A stretch of DNA of 64,000 nucleotides from Serratia marcescens (GCF_029846115.1 NZ_JARVZZ010000001.1:2418001-2482000), one strand, 5' to 3'. Shown: positions 46,458 to 57,062, counted from the stretch's first letter. Translations and numbers: made by a program. The notes: generated by a model not told the origin, from the sequence alone.

Positions 46458-47306
46458 GTGAATAAAATGAAATATAGATTTAATGACCATATTCTCTTTG
46501 ACGCAGACACCAGAACCCTTAGCCCAACAGATTTTTCTGACGATCCCATATCCATATCCGGTCCTTCCAAACGGTTGTTGCTGCTGTTGATTGCCCATCA
46601 TGGCGAGGCCGTAGGGCGTGAACTGATATTCAAGAAGGTCTGGGACGATTACGGCATGGTGTCCAGCAATAATAATCTTAATCAGTGCGTCAGCAAATTG
46701 CGTCGGGTGATTAAAAACCTTGGCGTCGAGGATGAGGTCATTGTTACGGTTCCTAAAGTGGGTTTTATGTTGCGTGATGAGATTACCATCGAGTCTTATG
46801 AGGACGCGGAAGATATTCACGACGCGGAACCTGCCGCGGCTGTGCCTGGATCTGCGCCCGCAGCGGCGGTCAATCCGGCGTCCGACACCGTCATCGACGG
46901 GGCCTCTTCTCATCTTGGTTATTCCCGCCGTGGGTGGCTGATGTTCAGCGCGATGGTTCTGGGGGGGATCCTCATGGCTATTGCTGTCACGGCCTATTTC
47001 AGCGGCTCGGGGGCCCGGCAGGAGAGCTACCTGGGAAAGTCGGGCAACTGTAAGGTTTTCATGTCGTTGCCTGATGCCTCGGCGACGGTCAACGCCAGCC
47101 TGAATCGGGACATTCTGGCTTACGCCGCGCACCAAACGGGAGAATGCAGCGGCGATGAGTTTTTGCTGGTGGTGCGCAGCAATCAGGTCAGGGCTTACAT
47201 TTCCGGCATTTCCCGCTTATTCCTGCTGCGCTGCAAGATCTTGCGCGAACATAAAATGGAGATCTGTTCAGGATTGGAAAGCGACAATGCCGAGTTTATT
47301 AATTGA
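46458..47306 (+). CDS. CadC/ToxR-type membrane-anchored transcriptional regulator
   Basis: A 282-aa one-component regulator. A cytoplasmic OmpR-type winged helix is at the N-terminus (SKRLLLLLIAHHGEAVGRELIFKKVWDDYGMVSSNNNLNQCVSKLRRVIKNLG, core VSSNNNLNQCVSKLR and VTVPKVGFML), followed by an alanine/proline-rich linker, a transmembrane segment (WLMFSAMVLGGILMAIAVTAYF) and a short periplasmic domain with several cysteines (NCKVF, GEC, RCKIL, EICSG) that could form disulfides. The ligand is unknown. It precedes a LuxR-type regulator and the ecp fimbrial operon. The start may instead be the ATG at 46467. Confidence 0.85.
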   Translation: MNKMKYRFNDHILFDADTRTLSPTDFSDDPISISGPSKRLLLLLIAHHGEAVGRELIFKKVWDDYGMVSSNNNLNQCVSKLRRVIKNLGVEDEVIVTVPKVGFMLRDEITIESYEDAEDIHDAEPAAAVPGSAPAAAVNPASDTVIDGASSHLGYSRRGWLMFSAMVLGGILMAIAVTAYFSGSGARQESYLGKSGNCKVFMSLPDASATVNASLNRDILAYAAHQTGECSGDEFLLVVRSNQVRAYISGISRLFLLRCKILREHKMEICSGLESDNAEFIN

Positions 47307-47472
47307 CCATTGATAGCCGCTGCCCAACGCGATTGAAGGGCGGTGGATATGACAAAAATATTACAGTGTTGAAATAGAACGTTCGACTTTCATTTGGCGG
47401 GCTGCCGTGTGGCGTTTATCGAGAGGTATTTCCCTTTCTCTACCGCTTTCTACCTCATTATGGTGATTATGT

Positions 47473-48102
47473 ATGGTTAAAGCCGATTTCGGTGATGCGC
47501 TGCTATTTTTTGAACCCAGCTATTTAGTGAGAAGAGGAATGGAAGCATTTCTCGTTACCCAATCAAGTGACAGCTATTTTATCGACACCTTGAGGGAGCT
47601 GGAGGGGGTATTGAAAGAGGGAAAACCTCGCGCGCTTATTATGGAGTTATATCATCAGAGAGAATATTTGTATGATGTATTACGGTTCGTTCTGACGGCA
47701 AAAAATATTTGGCCGGAAATTCCCTTGGTGATTTTCACCGCGGTAGAACACCCCTGCATATTAGCGTTGTTGGCGGCAGATGCGCGCATAGCTATAGTGG
47801 CAAAGGAGGAGCCTTTGCATTGCCTGAGTGATGCCATTGCGGCTGCGGGTGAGTTCTCCGGCTATCGTTCCCCGCATATTCGCGCCCGGCTGGTGCACTC
47901 TGCAGCCGCATTATCTGACAGTGAATGGCGAGTTTTGGCCATGATGGTTGCCGGCGCATCTGCACGAAGCATCGCCAACGTGACCCGGCGAAGTTACAAA
48001 ACCATAAGCTCCCATAAACTGAATATTATGCGAAAACTGGGCCTCAATCAGGCCGGCTTTATGCGGCTTATTCTTACCCTGAGAACCCGATACCCTTCCT
48101 GA
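47473..48102 (+). CDS. LuxR-family regulator with a degenerate receiver (positional analogue of EcpR)
   Basis: A 209-aa protein with an N-terminal receiver-like domain and a C-terminal LuxR helix-turn-helix (LSDSEWRVLAMMVAGASARSIANVTRRSYKTISSHKLNIMRKLG, core SARSIANVTRRSYKTISSHK). At the phosphoacceptor strand the expected Asp is replaced (RALIMELYHQ) and the acidic pocket is also reduced, so phosphorylation is doubtful. It is directly upstream of ecpA, the place of ecpR, but I see little similarity to E. coli EcpR. It probably regulates ecpA through sites in the 425-bp gap (inference). Confidence 0.85.
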   Translation: MVKADFGDALLFFEPSYLVRRGMEAFLVTQSSDSYFIDTLRELEGVLKEGKPRALIMELYHQREYLYDVLRFVLTAKNIWPEIPLVIFTAVEHPCILALLAADARIAIVAKEEPLHCLSDAIAAAGEFSGYRSPHIRARLVHSAAALSDSEWRVLAMMVAGASARSIANVTRRSYKTISSHKLNIMRKLGLNQAGFMRLILTLRTRYPS

Positions 48103-48527
48103 CACGTGGCGATAAGCCCCCCTTTTCTCTACAGCGGCCGATCTTGATTGGCTGCTGCCCCCTGCGTAAATCCAATCAATCCCCCCTCAGCGAACAACGC
48201 CGGCGCTGAAATTTTGCACCGACATGAGAAGGGCGAACAGAGCGTATTTGTGGTTAAACAATAACCGCCTTGCCGGGGTTAAACCACAATGTGATTGTGC
48301 TTTCATCAAAGGCTTAACCCGCTTTTTAATGTGATTTATGGGGGTTAAAACATTAATGGCGGGATTTAAATCTAAATATTTGAACTTTAATAGTTAATGA
48401 TTCTTTTTTGATCGGTCGGGGATATTCTTGTGGCGTCAAGCAGACTGGCTAAACGCAGTGATGCAAACGGCTGGCTGAGAATGGACGAAAGAAAGAAAAC
48501 ATATTCAACATTGAAGGGAGTTATACC
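48103..48527. promoter_or_regulatory. ecpA upstream region with repeated GGTTAAA motifs
   Basis: A 425-bp AT-rich gap. GGTTAAA occurs at 48252, 48277 and 48343, and GGCTTAACCC (its inverse type) at 48311. AATGTGATT occurs at 48288 and 48328. Such repeated elements before a fimbrial major-subunit gene are candidate sites for the LuxR or CadC-like regulator. No ORF was seen. Confidence 0.55.
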
Positions 48528-49115
48528 ATGAAGAAAATGACACTGGCTCTGGCGATCGTTTCCGCCTTTGCAGCGGTCAGCACTGCTCAAGCCGCCGACG
48601 TTACCGCTCAGGCGCTGGCAACCTGGTCTGCGACCGCCAAGAAAGACACCACCAGCAAACTGGTTGTGACGCCGATTGGCAGCCTGGCCTTCAACTATGC
48701 AGAAGGCATTAAGGGTTTCAACAGCCAGAAAGGCCTGTTTGACGTCACCGTGGAAGGCGATACCACGGCCACCGCTTTCAAACTGACCTCAAAACTGGTC
48801 TCCAATACGCTGACTCAGCTGGATACTTCCGGTTCTACGCTGGAAGTCGGGGTGAACTATAACGGTGCGGTGGTCGGGAAAACGGCTGAAACCACCATGA
48901 TCGACACCACCGCCGGCATTTTGGGCGGCAATTTGAGCGCCTTGTCCAACGCCTACAACCAAGCCGGCCGCACCAGCGCGCAGGATCAGTTCACCTTCAG
49001 CATCATCGGCGCGACGTCAAACGGCACTACCGCCGTCACGGATTTCAGCACGCTGCCGGAAGGTATCTGGAGCGGCGACGTCAGCGTCGAATTCAACGCG
49101 ACCTGGACTTCCTAA
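48528..49115 (+). CDS. ecpA: Common pilus major subunit EcpA (MatB)
   Basis: A 195-aa fimbrial subunit with a signal peptide ([22 protein letters not shown]) and a mature part starting [25 protein letters not shown], closely matching E. coli EcpA from memory; it ends [10 protein letters not shown]. It forms the E. coli common pilus/Mat fimbria shaft. It is the first gene of ecpABCDE behind AAGGGAG. The ecpC usher gene downstream is frameshifted, so whether the shaft reaches the surface is uncertain. Confidence 0.96.
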   Translation: MKKMTLALAIVSAFAAVSTAQAADVTAQALATWSATAKKDTTSKLVVTPIGSLAFNYAEGIKGFNSQKGLFDVTVEGDTTATAFKLTSKLVSNTLTQLDTSGSTLEVGVNYNGAVVGKTAETTMIDTTAGILGGNLSALSNAYNQAGRTSAQDQFTFSIIGATSNGTTAVTDFSTLPEGIWSGDVSVEFNATWTS

Positions 49116-49192
49116 TCCCCCGAACGATCTGCATCTGGCAGGGGGGAGACCTCCTGCTATTTATCGCTCATCAACGCCAGTGGAATACCGCA

Positions 49193-49861
49193 ATGACACG
49201 CTTTTCTCTCGCCGTCACCCTGATGTTAATGCTGCTGCGGCCGGCTTTGGCGCTCGATGTGGGTGAGATCAGCGCCTTCATGCCTGGCGACAGCGCGCGC
49301 CTGAGCAAGGAAATCAAAAACACCACCGACAGCGGCCGGCTGGTGACCATCAAGATCGAACGCATTTCCAGTCCCCTGGCCTCCGGCACGGTGATCCCGA
49401 TGAGCAGTCGGGATGAAATGCTGCTGTCGCCCGCCAGCCTGATCTTGCCGGCCAACGCCAGCGATGTGATCCGCTTTTACTACAAGGGGCCGAATGATGC
49501 CCAGGAGCGTTACTACCGCATCGTTTGGTTCGATCAGGCGTTGAGCGAGGCGGGGCAAAATTCGGCTCGGCGTAATGCCGTGGCCACCACGTCGGCGCGC
49601 ATCGGCACCATTTTGGTGGTGGCGCCTCGGCAGGATCGCTTCGCCTATCAGTTCGCCAACGGACGGATCAAAAACACCGGCAACGCCACGTTCAAAGTGG
49701 TGGCCTACGGCAATTGCAGGAACAAGCAAGACGGCAGCGACTGCAAGGAAAACTATTTCGTGATGCCGGGGAAGGATCGCGCCTTCAACAAGGTTGACGT
49801 CAACGATAAAAAAGGACGCGTCGCGCTGTGGCACGGCGAACAGTTTATCCCGGTGAAGTAA
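49193..49861 (+). CDS. ecpB: Fimbrial chaperone EcpB
   Basis: A 222-aa periplasmic chaperone of the EcpB/Mat type with a signal peptide ([20 protein letters not shown]) and two immunoglobulin-like domains ([22 protein letters not shown] at the start, [18 protein letters not shown] in the middle). It stabilises EcpA and related subunits before assembly. The pair of cysteines in the second domain ([11 protein letters not shown]) may form a disulfide. It overlaps no gene, and ends 51 bases before the ecpC start. Confidence 0.94.
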   Translation: MTRFSLAVTLMLMLLRPALALDVGEISAFMPGDSARLSKEIKNTTDSGRLVTIKIERISSPLASGTVIPMSSRDEMLLSPASLILPANASDVIRFYYKGPNDAQERYYRIVWFDQALSEAGQNSARRNAVATTSARIGTILVVAPRQDRFAYQFANGRIKNTGNATFKVVAYGNCRNKQDGSDCKENYFVMPGKDRAFNKVDVNDKKGRVALWHGEQFIPVK

Positions 49862-49911
49862 TGCGCGCGTTATCCACGATGGATGCAAAACAATCACGCA
49901 AGGAGTGGCAT

Positions 49912-52430
49912 GTGAACGCTGTGCTGTTGAGAACGCTTTTGGCTGCCGGTGCGCTGGCGCTCCCGACGCTGTTGCCTGGCCGGATGGCGATGGCGGCCGG
50001 TTTGACGCAGATTAACGGCGTGCTGATCCCGCACACTTTCAGCCTGGCGTTGCGCGAGGGGATGAGTATTCCGCTGTTGTTGCATTATGAAAAGAGCGAT
50101 GGCGTCAAAGACGACAGCCGCATCGGCCATGCCTTTCTCTACCTGGATCAGGACAGGCTAAAGATTCGTCGGGTGACGCTGGAGGATAACGACGACGGTG
50201 CCCCGCTGACGACGGCGATTGCCGGCCAGCTGCAGGCTTTGCAGGATGCGCCATTCGATCGGCAGCAGCATATCCGGGTCGCGGACGACGCCTGGCTGGC
50301 GCTGGATTTCCGGCAGCTCAACCTGCAACTGGTGGTGAAGGAATCCGCGTTGGGGACGGTGCTGCGCGCTCGCTCCAGCGACATCGGCGCGTCCAGCGTG
50401 GATGCCGTAAGCAGCACGCTGGATTATAACCTCGGGGTCTACGATAACCGGGCCCGCGCCAGCGAAGGCAACACCTCCAGTTATTTATCGCTCAACAGCG
50501 TCACGGCGTTGCGTGAGCACCACGTGGAGTTGAACGGTTCAATCTACGGTATCGGCAGCGGCGATGAAAACGCCACGCTGTACAAAGCGATGTACGAGCG
50601 TGATTTCGCCGGCCGCCGTTTCGCCGCCGGCATGCTGGACAGTTGGAATCTGCAGTCGCTGGGGCCGGTCACCACCATCAACTCGAGCAAGATTTATGGT
50701 CTGTCCTACGGCAACCGCGCCAACTCGACGGTATTGATAATTCCCAATCGCTGACGCCGATCGTGGTTTTTTTCCCCTCGGCCGGCGAGGTGCATCTGTC
50801 GCGCGACGGGCGGCTGCTCAGCGTACAAAACTTCACGATGGGCAACCATGAAGTGGACACCGGCAGTTTGCCCTACGGTATCTATGACGTAGAGGTGGAG
50901 ATCGTGGTCAACGGCAAAGTGGTCGATAAACGCATGCAGCGAGTGAATAAATTGTTCAGCCCCAATCGCGGCGCCAATGCGCCGCTGGCCTGGCAATTCT
51001 GGGGCGGGATGCTGCGCATGGACGACTGGCGCGGCGAACGGGAGCGCCACCGCCCGGCAAAGGACTCTTATTTGCTTGGCGCTTCGGCTACCGGCAATCT
51101 GCAAACGCTTAATTGGGCGCTGTCGGGGTATTCGTTTGACGGCAACGCCGTCGGCGAGAGCCGCGTCAGCCTGCCGGTGACCGAGTCGATTCAGATCAAC
51201 CTGCAAAACATGGCGGCCTCCGATCGCTCCTGGAGCCTGGTCAACAGCGTCAGCGCCGCGTTGCCCGGCGGCTTCAGCAGCGTATGGATCAATCAGGAGA
51301 AAACGCAGATTGGCGATCGTCTGTTGCAAAATGACGCCTATAACCGCGCCGTTGGCGGCAGCCTTAATCTGGGGGCGCTGTGGTCTCCGCTGGGCACCCT
51401 GAGCGCCAGCTACAACGACGATAAGAAGAACGACAGTCACTATTACAACGCCGACTATTACCAGAACATCTTTACCGGCCGCTTCGGCACGCTGGGCGTA
51501 CGGGCGGGCGTGCAACGCTACAACAACGGCAGCAGCAACGCCAATACCGGCAAGTACATCGCGCTCGATTTTTCACTGCCGATGGGCAACTGGCTCAGCG
51601 CCGGCGTTTCCAATCAAAACGGCTACACCACCGCCAACCTGGCGGCGCGCAAGGACATCAAGGACGGGCCGATCCGCACCTTGGGCGCCAACCTGTCGCG
51701 GGCGATTTCCGGTGATACCCGCGGCGACAACCGTTTCAACGGTGGCGGCTATGCGCGCTTCGACACCAAGTATTCTGCCGGCACGCTCAACGTCAGCAGC
51801 TCCGCCGACGGCTACGTTAACAGCAGCCTGACCGCGAGCGGCAGCATGGGCTGGCAAGGGCGTGATATTGCCATCAGCGGCCGCAACGAAGGCAACGCCG
51901 GGATTATCTTCAATACCGGCATTGAAAACGACGGCCTGCTGACCGCACGGGTTGACGGCCGGATGGTGAAGCTGAGCGGCAATAAGAATTACCTGCCTTT
52001 GTCGCCTTACGGTCAGTACGACGTTGAGTTGATGAACAACAAAAACTCAGCGGAGAGCTTCGACATCGTCACCAAGCGCAAGAGCAAGCTCACCCTGTAT
52101 CCGGGCAACGTGGCGGTGATCTCGCCGGAGATAAAACAGATGGTGACGGTGTTCGGCCGCATCAAAGCGGAGGACGGCACGCTGCTGGCCAACGCCTATA
52201 TCAAGAACCATATCGGCCGCACCCGCACCGATGAGAAAGGCGAATTTATCATGGATGTCGACAAGAAATTCCCGGTTATCGATTTTACCCACAGCGGCAA
52301 TCAGACATGCGAAGTGGATTTGGATCTCAGCAAGGCGCAAGGCGCCGTGTGGGTCGGCGACGTGATCTGCACCGGGCTGAAAACCTATGCGGGCAATATG
52401 TCATCCGGGGAGTCTGACCATGAGAGCTAA
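49912..52430 (+). pseudogene. ecpC: Fimbrial usher EcpC, broken by a one-base deletion
   Basis: The reading frame is split. The first part (49912-50754) ends in NRANSTV followed by shifted residues and a TGA. The second part continues in another frame with [21 protein letters not shown] (from about 50736). E. coli EcpC has an uninterrupted STIFDSSQSATP here, so a T seems missing from a GTATTTGAT run at 50731-50738. With one base restored the product would be about 839 aa (E. coli 841). The start is a GTG at 49912, six bases after AGGAG; it leads into a signal peptide. The rest of the usher is intact, so the lesion is recent or a sequencing error. Confidence 0.85.
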
Positions 52431-54054
52431 CGTTGTGCTGTTGTTGTTGGCGCTGGTCGCCCCCGCGCTGCAGGCGGCGGTCAGCCAGACCAACTGGCCG
52501 GATGCGGCGGTAATGAAATTTGTCTTCGTGGAGAACAACGCCGACGACAACTTTTTCGTCACGCCGGCCGGCGGGCTGGATCCGCGCATGACCGGCGCCA
52601 ATAAGTGGACCGGGCTGAAATACGGCGGTTCCGGCACTGTCTATCAGCAGAGCCTGGGGTACGTGGATAATGGTTACAACACGGGGCTGAATGCCAACTG
52701 GCGCTATGACATGTGGCTGGAAAATGCGCCGATAAAGAATCCGTTTCTCGGCCTGCGCTGCATCAACTGGTATGCCGGTTGCAATATGGATACCAGCTTG
52801 ATTCTGCCGCAGACCACCGACGAAAAGGGATTTTACGGTGCCGTGGTCACGCCCGGCGGCGCAAAATGGATGCACGGCATGATGTCGCCGAGCTTCTATC
52901 AGTATCTGAAGCAGATGGCGGCGGGTGACGCATTCAGCATGCAGATCAACGGCTGCCAAACGTCGGTGGCTTACGACGCCGCGACCGGCGGCCGCTGTCG
53001 GGATCAGGCCAGCGGCAGCTGGTATAAGCGCACCGTCACGCACAGCAAGGCTGCCCACCTGCGCTTTATCAATACCAACGCCGTATCGGAGGTGTTCGTC
53101 AACAGCGATGGGGTGCCGATCATCGGTGAGGGCAATGCCGATTGCAAGAACCAGACCATCGGCGCCCGCTCAGGCATCATGTGCAAGATGGTCAGCTACG
53201 ATTTGCAGACCGACGGCAGCGTGAGCAATACCTCGATTCATATTTTCCCGGCGATTAACCATGCGGCGCTGTCATCCGCGGTGAACGCCGCCGATCTGCA
53301 GTTCAGTCTGAACGGCAACACCTGGAAAAATACGTCGGGCACCGGCAGCTACTATACGTTTAACGAGTTGAAGAGCAGCAACGCCGTGTATGTGTTCTTC
53401 TCCAGTAACTTCTTCAAACAGATGGTCGCGCTGGGGATTTCCGACAGCGGCACTCGCGATCTGATCAATTTCCGTTTTCAGAACACCACCTCGCCGGAGT
53501 CGGGATGGTATGAGTTTTCCACCTCAAACCAGCTGATTATCAAGCCGCGCGATTTCAGCATCAGCATTATTTCCGATGATTACGACAACAGCCCACACCG
53601 TGAAGGTTATGTCGGCCCGGCGGAACCGGCGCTGGAGTTCGGCTACTTCGTGACCACCAGCGGCAAAACCGCCGCCGATCAGGTGAGGGTGATGGCGACC
53701 GGGCCGACTCAGGCGATCAACGGGGTGAACTATTGCCTCTTTTCTTCTGCGGATAACAGTACCCAGGTACCGTTCCCCGCCACCCTCGGCATCACCACCA
53801 GCACCAACGGCCAGCAGAGCTTCGCCGCCGGCTGCGATGGCCAGTGGCACGACATGACCAATGCGCTCTGGAGCAGCACGCCGTGGAATGATATCTCCGG
53901 TGAAGTGGGAGTGCTGAACAAGACCCGCGTGACCTTTAGCATTCCGATGAACAATCCGATCTCGCTGAGAACCGTCGACGGCAACGGTTGGTATGGCGAC
54001 GTCAGCGCCGCCGGTGAAATTCATGTCGAAGCCACCTGGCGCAACATCAATTGA
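52420..54054 (+). CDS. ecpD: Fimbrial tip adhesin/minor subunit EcpD
   Basis: A 544-aa secreted protein (E. coli 547) with a signal peptide ([20 protein letters not shown]) and long beta-rich body typical of the EcpD polymerised tip adhesin. Segments include [22 protein letters not shown] and the C-terminal donor-acceptor region [13 protein letters not shown]. The ATG at 52420 follows GGGGAG and overlaps the ecpC stop by 11 bases. The gene is intact even though ecpC is broken. Confidence 0.93.
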   Translation: MRANVVLLLLALVAPALQAAVSQTNWPDAAVMKFVFVENNADDNFFVTPAGGLDPRMTGANKWTGLKYGGSGTVYQQSLGYVDNGYNTGLNANWRYDMWLENAPIKNPFLGLRCINWYAGCNMDTSLILPQTTDEKGFYGAVVTPGGAKWMHGMMSPSFYQYLKQMAAGDAFSMQINGCQTSVAYDAATGGRCRDQASGSWYKRTVTHSKAAHLRFINTNAVSEVFVNSDGVPIIGEGNADCKNQTIGARSGIMCKMVSYDLQTDGSVSNTSIHIFPAINHAALSSAVNAADLQFSLNGNTWKNTSGTGSYYTFNELKSSNAVYVFFSSNFFKQMVALGISDSGTRDLINFRFQNTTSPESGWYEFSTSNQLIIKPRDFSISIISDDYDNSPHREGYVGPAEPALEFGYFVTTSGKTAADQVRVMATGPTQAINGVNYCLFSSADNSTQVPFPATLGITTSTNGQQSFAAGCDGQWHDMTNALWSSTPWNDISGEVGVLNKTRVTFSIPMNNPISLRTVDGNGWYGDVSAAGEIHVEATWRNIN

Positions 54055-54063
54055 GGACAAGGC

Positions 54064-54732
54064 GTGAAACTTGTGCTGATAGGGTTGCTGTGTTTGTCCT
54101 TCCCCTTTACCGCCGCTGCAATCAATGTCGGTACCCTGACGTTTGCCATGGATCAGGATCGCTCATTCACCGCCAAGCGGGTGTTGAATAACAACCGTAG
54201 CGCGCGCCTGTATCAGGTGAGCATTCGCGCCATCGATCGGCCGGGAGAGCGCGAGGTGCGCAGCCGGCCGGCGGATGGCGAGCTGCTGTTTGCGCCGCGC
54301 CAGCTGACGCTGCAGGCCGGGCAGGCGGAGTACTATAAGTTTTTCTACCGCGGGCCGCAGGATAATCGCGAGCGTTATTACCGGGTATCATTTCGCGAAG
54401 TGCCGACCCGATTGTTCGAACCGGGGCCGCGTCGGGGCGCCGGCGTCAACCTGGAGCCGATCGTGGTGATGGACACCATTCTGGTGGTGCGCCCGCGTCA
54501 GGTAAACTTTGCCTATCGGCTCGATACCCAGCGCGGTACGCTCACCAACACCGGCAACACCTATTTCAAGTTCCTGCTCAAGCCGGGCTGCAACAGCACA
54601 GATGAAGAGGGTGTCACCGAATACCTGCGCCCCGGCGATACGCTGACCCATGCCGGTATTCGGCTGAAGGGGCAGAAATTCATTATCTATAACGACAAAT
54701 TTATCAGCGTCGATCGCAGCTGCCTCGATTAA
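54064..54732 (+). CDS. ecpE: Fimbrial chaperone EcpE
   Basis: A 222-aa periplasmic chaperone of the ecp system with a signal peptide (MKLVLIGLLCLSFPFTAAA) and two immunoglobulin-like domains (FKQ-like FFYRGPQDNRERYYRVSFREVP, ILVVRPRQVNFAYRL), ending with a CxnC pair (PGCNST, SCLD). The start is a GTG at 54064 behind GAGG. It is paralogous to EcpB. The final gene of the operon, it is convergent with the cassette B kinase gene, their ends overlapping by four bases. Confidence 0.93.
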   Translation: MKLVLIGLLCLSFPFTAAAINVGTLTFAMDQDRSFTAKRVLNNNRSARLYQVSIRAIDRPGEREVRSRPADGELLFAPRQLTLQAGQAEYYKFFYRGPQDNRERYYRVSFREVPTRLFEPGPRRGAGVNLEPIVVMDTILVVRPRQVNFAYRLDTQRGTLTNTGNTYFKFLLKPGCNSTDEEGVTEYLRPGDTLTHAGIRLKGQKFIIYNDKFISVDRSCLD

Positions 54733-56195
54733 CGCGGCGGAATGGCAAAGCGGAAACAGGCGCCGCTTTGCGCTTGTTCGATCAGCTGAATATCGCTGTC
54801 GTGCAGCTGCAGAATGCGCCGCACGATCATCAAGCCCAGTCCGCCGGAAGGGCGCCGGGCGCCGCTCAGGACAGACGGGCGTACGAACAGATCGGCGCGC
54901 AGCGTCTGCGGAATGCCGGGGCCGCTGTCGCTGACCTGCACCATCACCCGATCGTCCTGCCGCCACAGCCGCACGCCGATGTCTCCGCCGGGCGGCGTAT
55001 GGCGAATGGCGTTGTCCAACAGGTTAGTCAGTACCCGCTCAATCATGCTGAGATCGGCGAACACCGGCGGAATGCCGGGGGGAATGTCGGCGTGCAGCCG
55101 CTGGTTGCGCGCCTCCGCCGCCAGCTCGAACTTTTGGAACACGTCCTGCAACAGCTCGCTGAGGGAAAAAGGCTCTTTCTGCGGTTTCACCACGCCGTAC
55201 TCCAGCCGCGCCAGCTCGAACAGCTCCTGCGCCAGCTTGCCCACCTTGCGGCTCTGCGCCAGCGCGATCTCCAGATAGCGCCGCCGATCGGCTTCGCTCA
55301 GGGTGGCAGCCTTGACCGACAGCGTCTCCAGATAGCCGTGCAGCGAGGTGAGCGGGGTGCGCAGATCGTGCGAGACGTTGGCGATGAACTCACGCCGCAG
55401 CCGATCCTGCTGCGCCAGCGTTTGCCACTGATCGGCAAGGCGCTGCGCCATGCGGTGGAAAGCCTGCTGCAGCTGGCTGACTTCGTCGCGCCCGGCCCGT
55501 ACCGCAGGCAGCGCCGCGTAGGCCTGCACCGCCTCGATGCCGCCGCTGTCCAGCGCGCTGACCTGCCGGGTCAGGCGACGGATAGGGCGCGTCACCCAAT
55601 AAAACGCGAAACCGCCGGCCAGCAGGCTGAACAGCACCATCAGCCCGGAGGTCCACAGCGCCATCCTGACCGCCGAGTTGAACTGGGCGTTGCTGGCCAG
55701 CGCCGTGTACTCTTCGCCGAGCAGCACCACGTACAGATAGCCTTCGATCCGGCCATCGACCTTAAGCGGCGCGACGCTGAACACCTTGCGCCCGTCCGCG
55801 CTGCGCGGATCGTCGCCATACACCGGCATCGGCGCGCCACCGAGCAGCGCCTGCAGCGGCGGCAGCGCGACCCGCTGCCGCTTCAGATGCCCGGCCGGCG
55901 CGGCGTTGCCGATAATCGCGCCCTGTTTGTCGAGAAGGTAAACCTCAACGCTGGGATTCACCGCCATCAGCTGATCGAACAGGGTATGCACCGCCTGCGG
56001 ATCCGGCCCGTTCACCCCCAGCAGCGGGTTGCTGTCGGCAATATGCTGCGCCAGGTTGCCGGACAGGCGCTGGATCACCGCCTGGCTGTACTGGGTGCTG
56101 CTGCGCACCTGCATCCAGCCGGAAAAGGCGCAGCCGATGACGATCAGCAGCGCGAAGATCAGCGTGAGGCGTTGCGCTAACGTAAGGTTTTTCAT
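54729..56195 (-). CDS. Sensor histidine kinase, cassette B
   Basis: A 488-aa two-transmembrane sensor kinase: first helix (LTLIFALLIVIGCAFSGWM), periplasmic domain of about 140 residues, second helix (LMVLFSLLAGGFAFYWV), HAMP, H-box FIANVSHDLRTPLTSLHGYLE, and ATPase domain (LLDNAIRHTPPGGD, GGLGLMIVRRILQLH). It is of the BaeS/ResE-like type. It follows the response regulator at a three-base gap, so the pair is one operon, divergent from the cytochrome/oxidoreductase genes it probably controls. Confidence 0.92.
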   Translation of the reverse strand: MKNLTLAQRLTLIFALLIVIGCAFSGWMQVRSSTQYSQAVIQRLSGNLAQHIADSNPLLGVNGPDPQAVHTLFDQLMAVNPSVEVYLLDKQGAIIGNAAPAGHLKRQRVALPPLQALLGGAPMPVYGDDPRSADGRKVFSVAPLKVDGRIEGYLYVVLLGEEYTALASNAQFNSAVRMALWTSGLMVLFSLLAGGFAFYWVTRPIRRLTRQVSALDSGGIEAVQAYAALPAVRAGRDEVSQLQQAFHRMAQRLADQWQTLAQQDRLRREFIANVSHDLRTPLTSLHGYLETLSVKAATLSEADRRRYLEIALAQSRKVGKLAQELFELARLEYGVVKPQKEPFSLSELLQDVFQKFELAAEARNQRLHADIPPGIPPVFADLSMIERVLTNLLDNAIRHTPPGGDIGVRLWRQDDRVMVQVSDSGPGIPQTLRADLFVRPSVLSGARRPSGGLGLMIVRRILQLHDSDIQLIEQAQSGACFRFAIPPR

Positions 56196-56198
56196 GGC

Positions 56199-56918
56199 TC
56201 ACTCTTGCGGCGCGGCCGCGAATTTATAGCCCATGCCCCACACCGTGAGGATGCGCTCGGGTTCCGCCGGGTTGCGCTCGATCTTGATGCGCAGCCGGTT
56301 GATATGGGTGTTGACGGTGTGCTCATACCCCTCGTGCTGATAGCCCCAAACCTGATTCAACAGGCTCAGGCGTGAGAACACCTGGCCCGGGTGGCGGGCG
56401 AAAAAGTACAGCAGGTCGAATTCGCGCGGCGTCAGCTCGACCGGCTGCTGATGCAGGTGCACTTCGCGGGCGATGGGGTCGATGGTCAGATCGTTGAAGC
56501 TGAGCACGCCAGCGTCCATGCGCAGGTTGCGGCTCATCGCTTCCTGGCGGCGAAACAGCGCCTTGACCCGCGCCACCAGCTCCAGCATGGAGAAGGGCTT
56601 GGCCAGATAGTCGTCGGCACCCAGCTCCAGCCCCAGCACGCGGTGCACCTCGCTGGAGCGCGCGCTGGTGATGATGATTGGCGTGTAGCGCGTCATGGTG
56701 CGCGCTCGGCGGCAAATTTCCAATCCGTCCACGCCCGGCAGCATCAGATCGAGGATCAAGGCATCCCAGCCGCCCTGTTCCAACATCGCCATGCCCCGAT
56801 TGCCGTCGGCGGCGTGGCTGATGGCGTAACCTTCGTCGCGCAGATGCAGTTGCAGCAGCTCGGCGATGTCGCCGTCGTCCTCGACGATCAAAATTCGTTT
56901 TGGCTTGTCCATTCTCAT
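56199..56918 (-). CDS. OmpR-family response regulator, cassette B
   Basis: A 239-aa response regulator: receiver (RILIVEDDGDIAELLQLHL, phosphoacceptor Asp57 in ALILDLMLPG, Lys in YLAKPFSM) and winged-helix output (TPREFDLLYFFARHPGQVFSR, VNTHINRLRIKIE). It is the first gene with the kinase at 54729-56195 and is divergent from the cytochrome b gene at 57063. The ATG at 56916-56918 is taken; another at 56912 is possible. Unlike cassette A I see no clear palindrome in the divergent gap. Confidence 0.9.
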   Translation of the reverse strand: MRMDKPKRILIVEDDGDIAELLQLHLRDEGYAISHAADGNRGMAMLEQGGWDALILDLMLPGVDGLEICRRARTMTRYTPIIITSARSSEVHRVLGLELGADDYLAKPFSMLELVARVKALFRRQEAMSRNLRMDAGVLSFNDLTIDPIAREVHLHQQPVELTPREFDLLYFFARHPGQVFSRLSLLNQVWGYQHEGYEHTVNTHINRLRIKIERNPAEPERILTVWGMGYKFAAAPQE

Positions 56919-57062
56919 TACCGCTGATTGCCCGTTTCTCTCTGAAGTCTACACAACCCCCATCGGCGGAGTTATCACATTTTATTTAACTTTGCGTGAG
57001 GTCTTGGGGAACAAATCCGGCGAATACTTGGCTCATCGCATCGTTAGCTGGCAGGAATCTTT

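Noticed and set aside
50728..50745. Programmed frameshift within ecpC
   Set aside because: A -1 shift would restore the frame, but no slippery heptamer or downstream hairpin is visible at GTATTGAT; a one-base deletion explains the frames better.
54768..56180. A 470-codon frame opposite the cassette B kinase
   Set aside because: Shadow frame without recognisable motifs; the minus-strand kinase has all kinase boxes.
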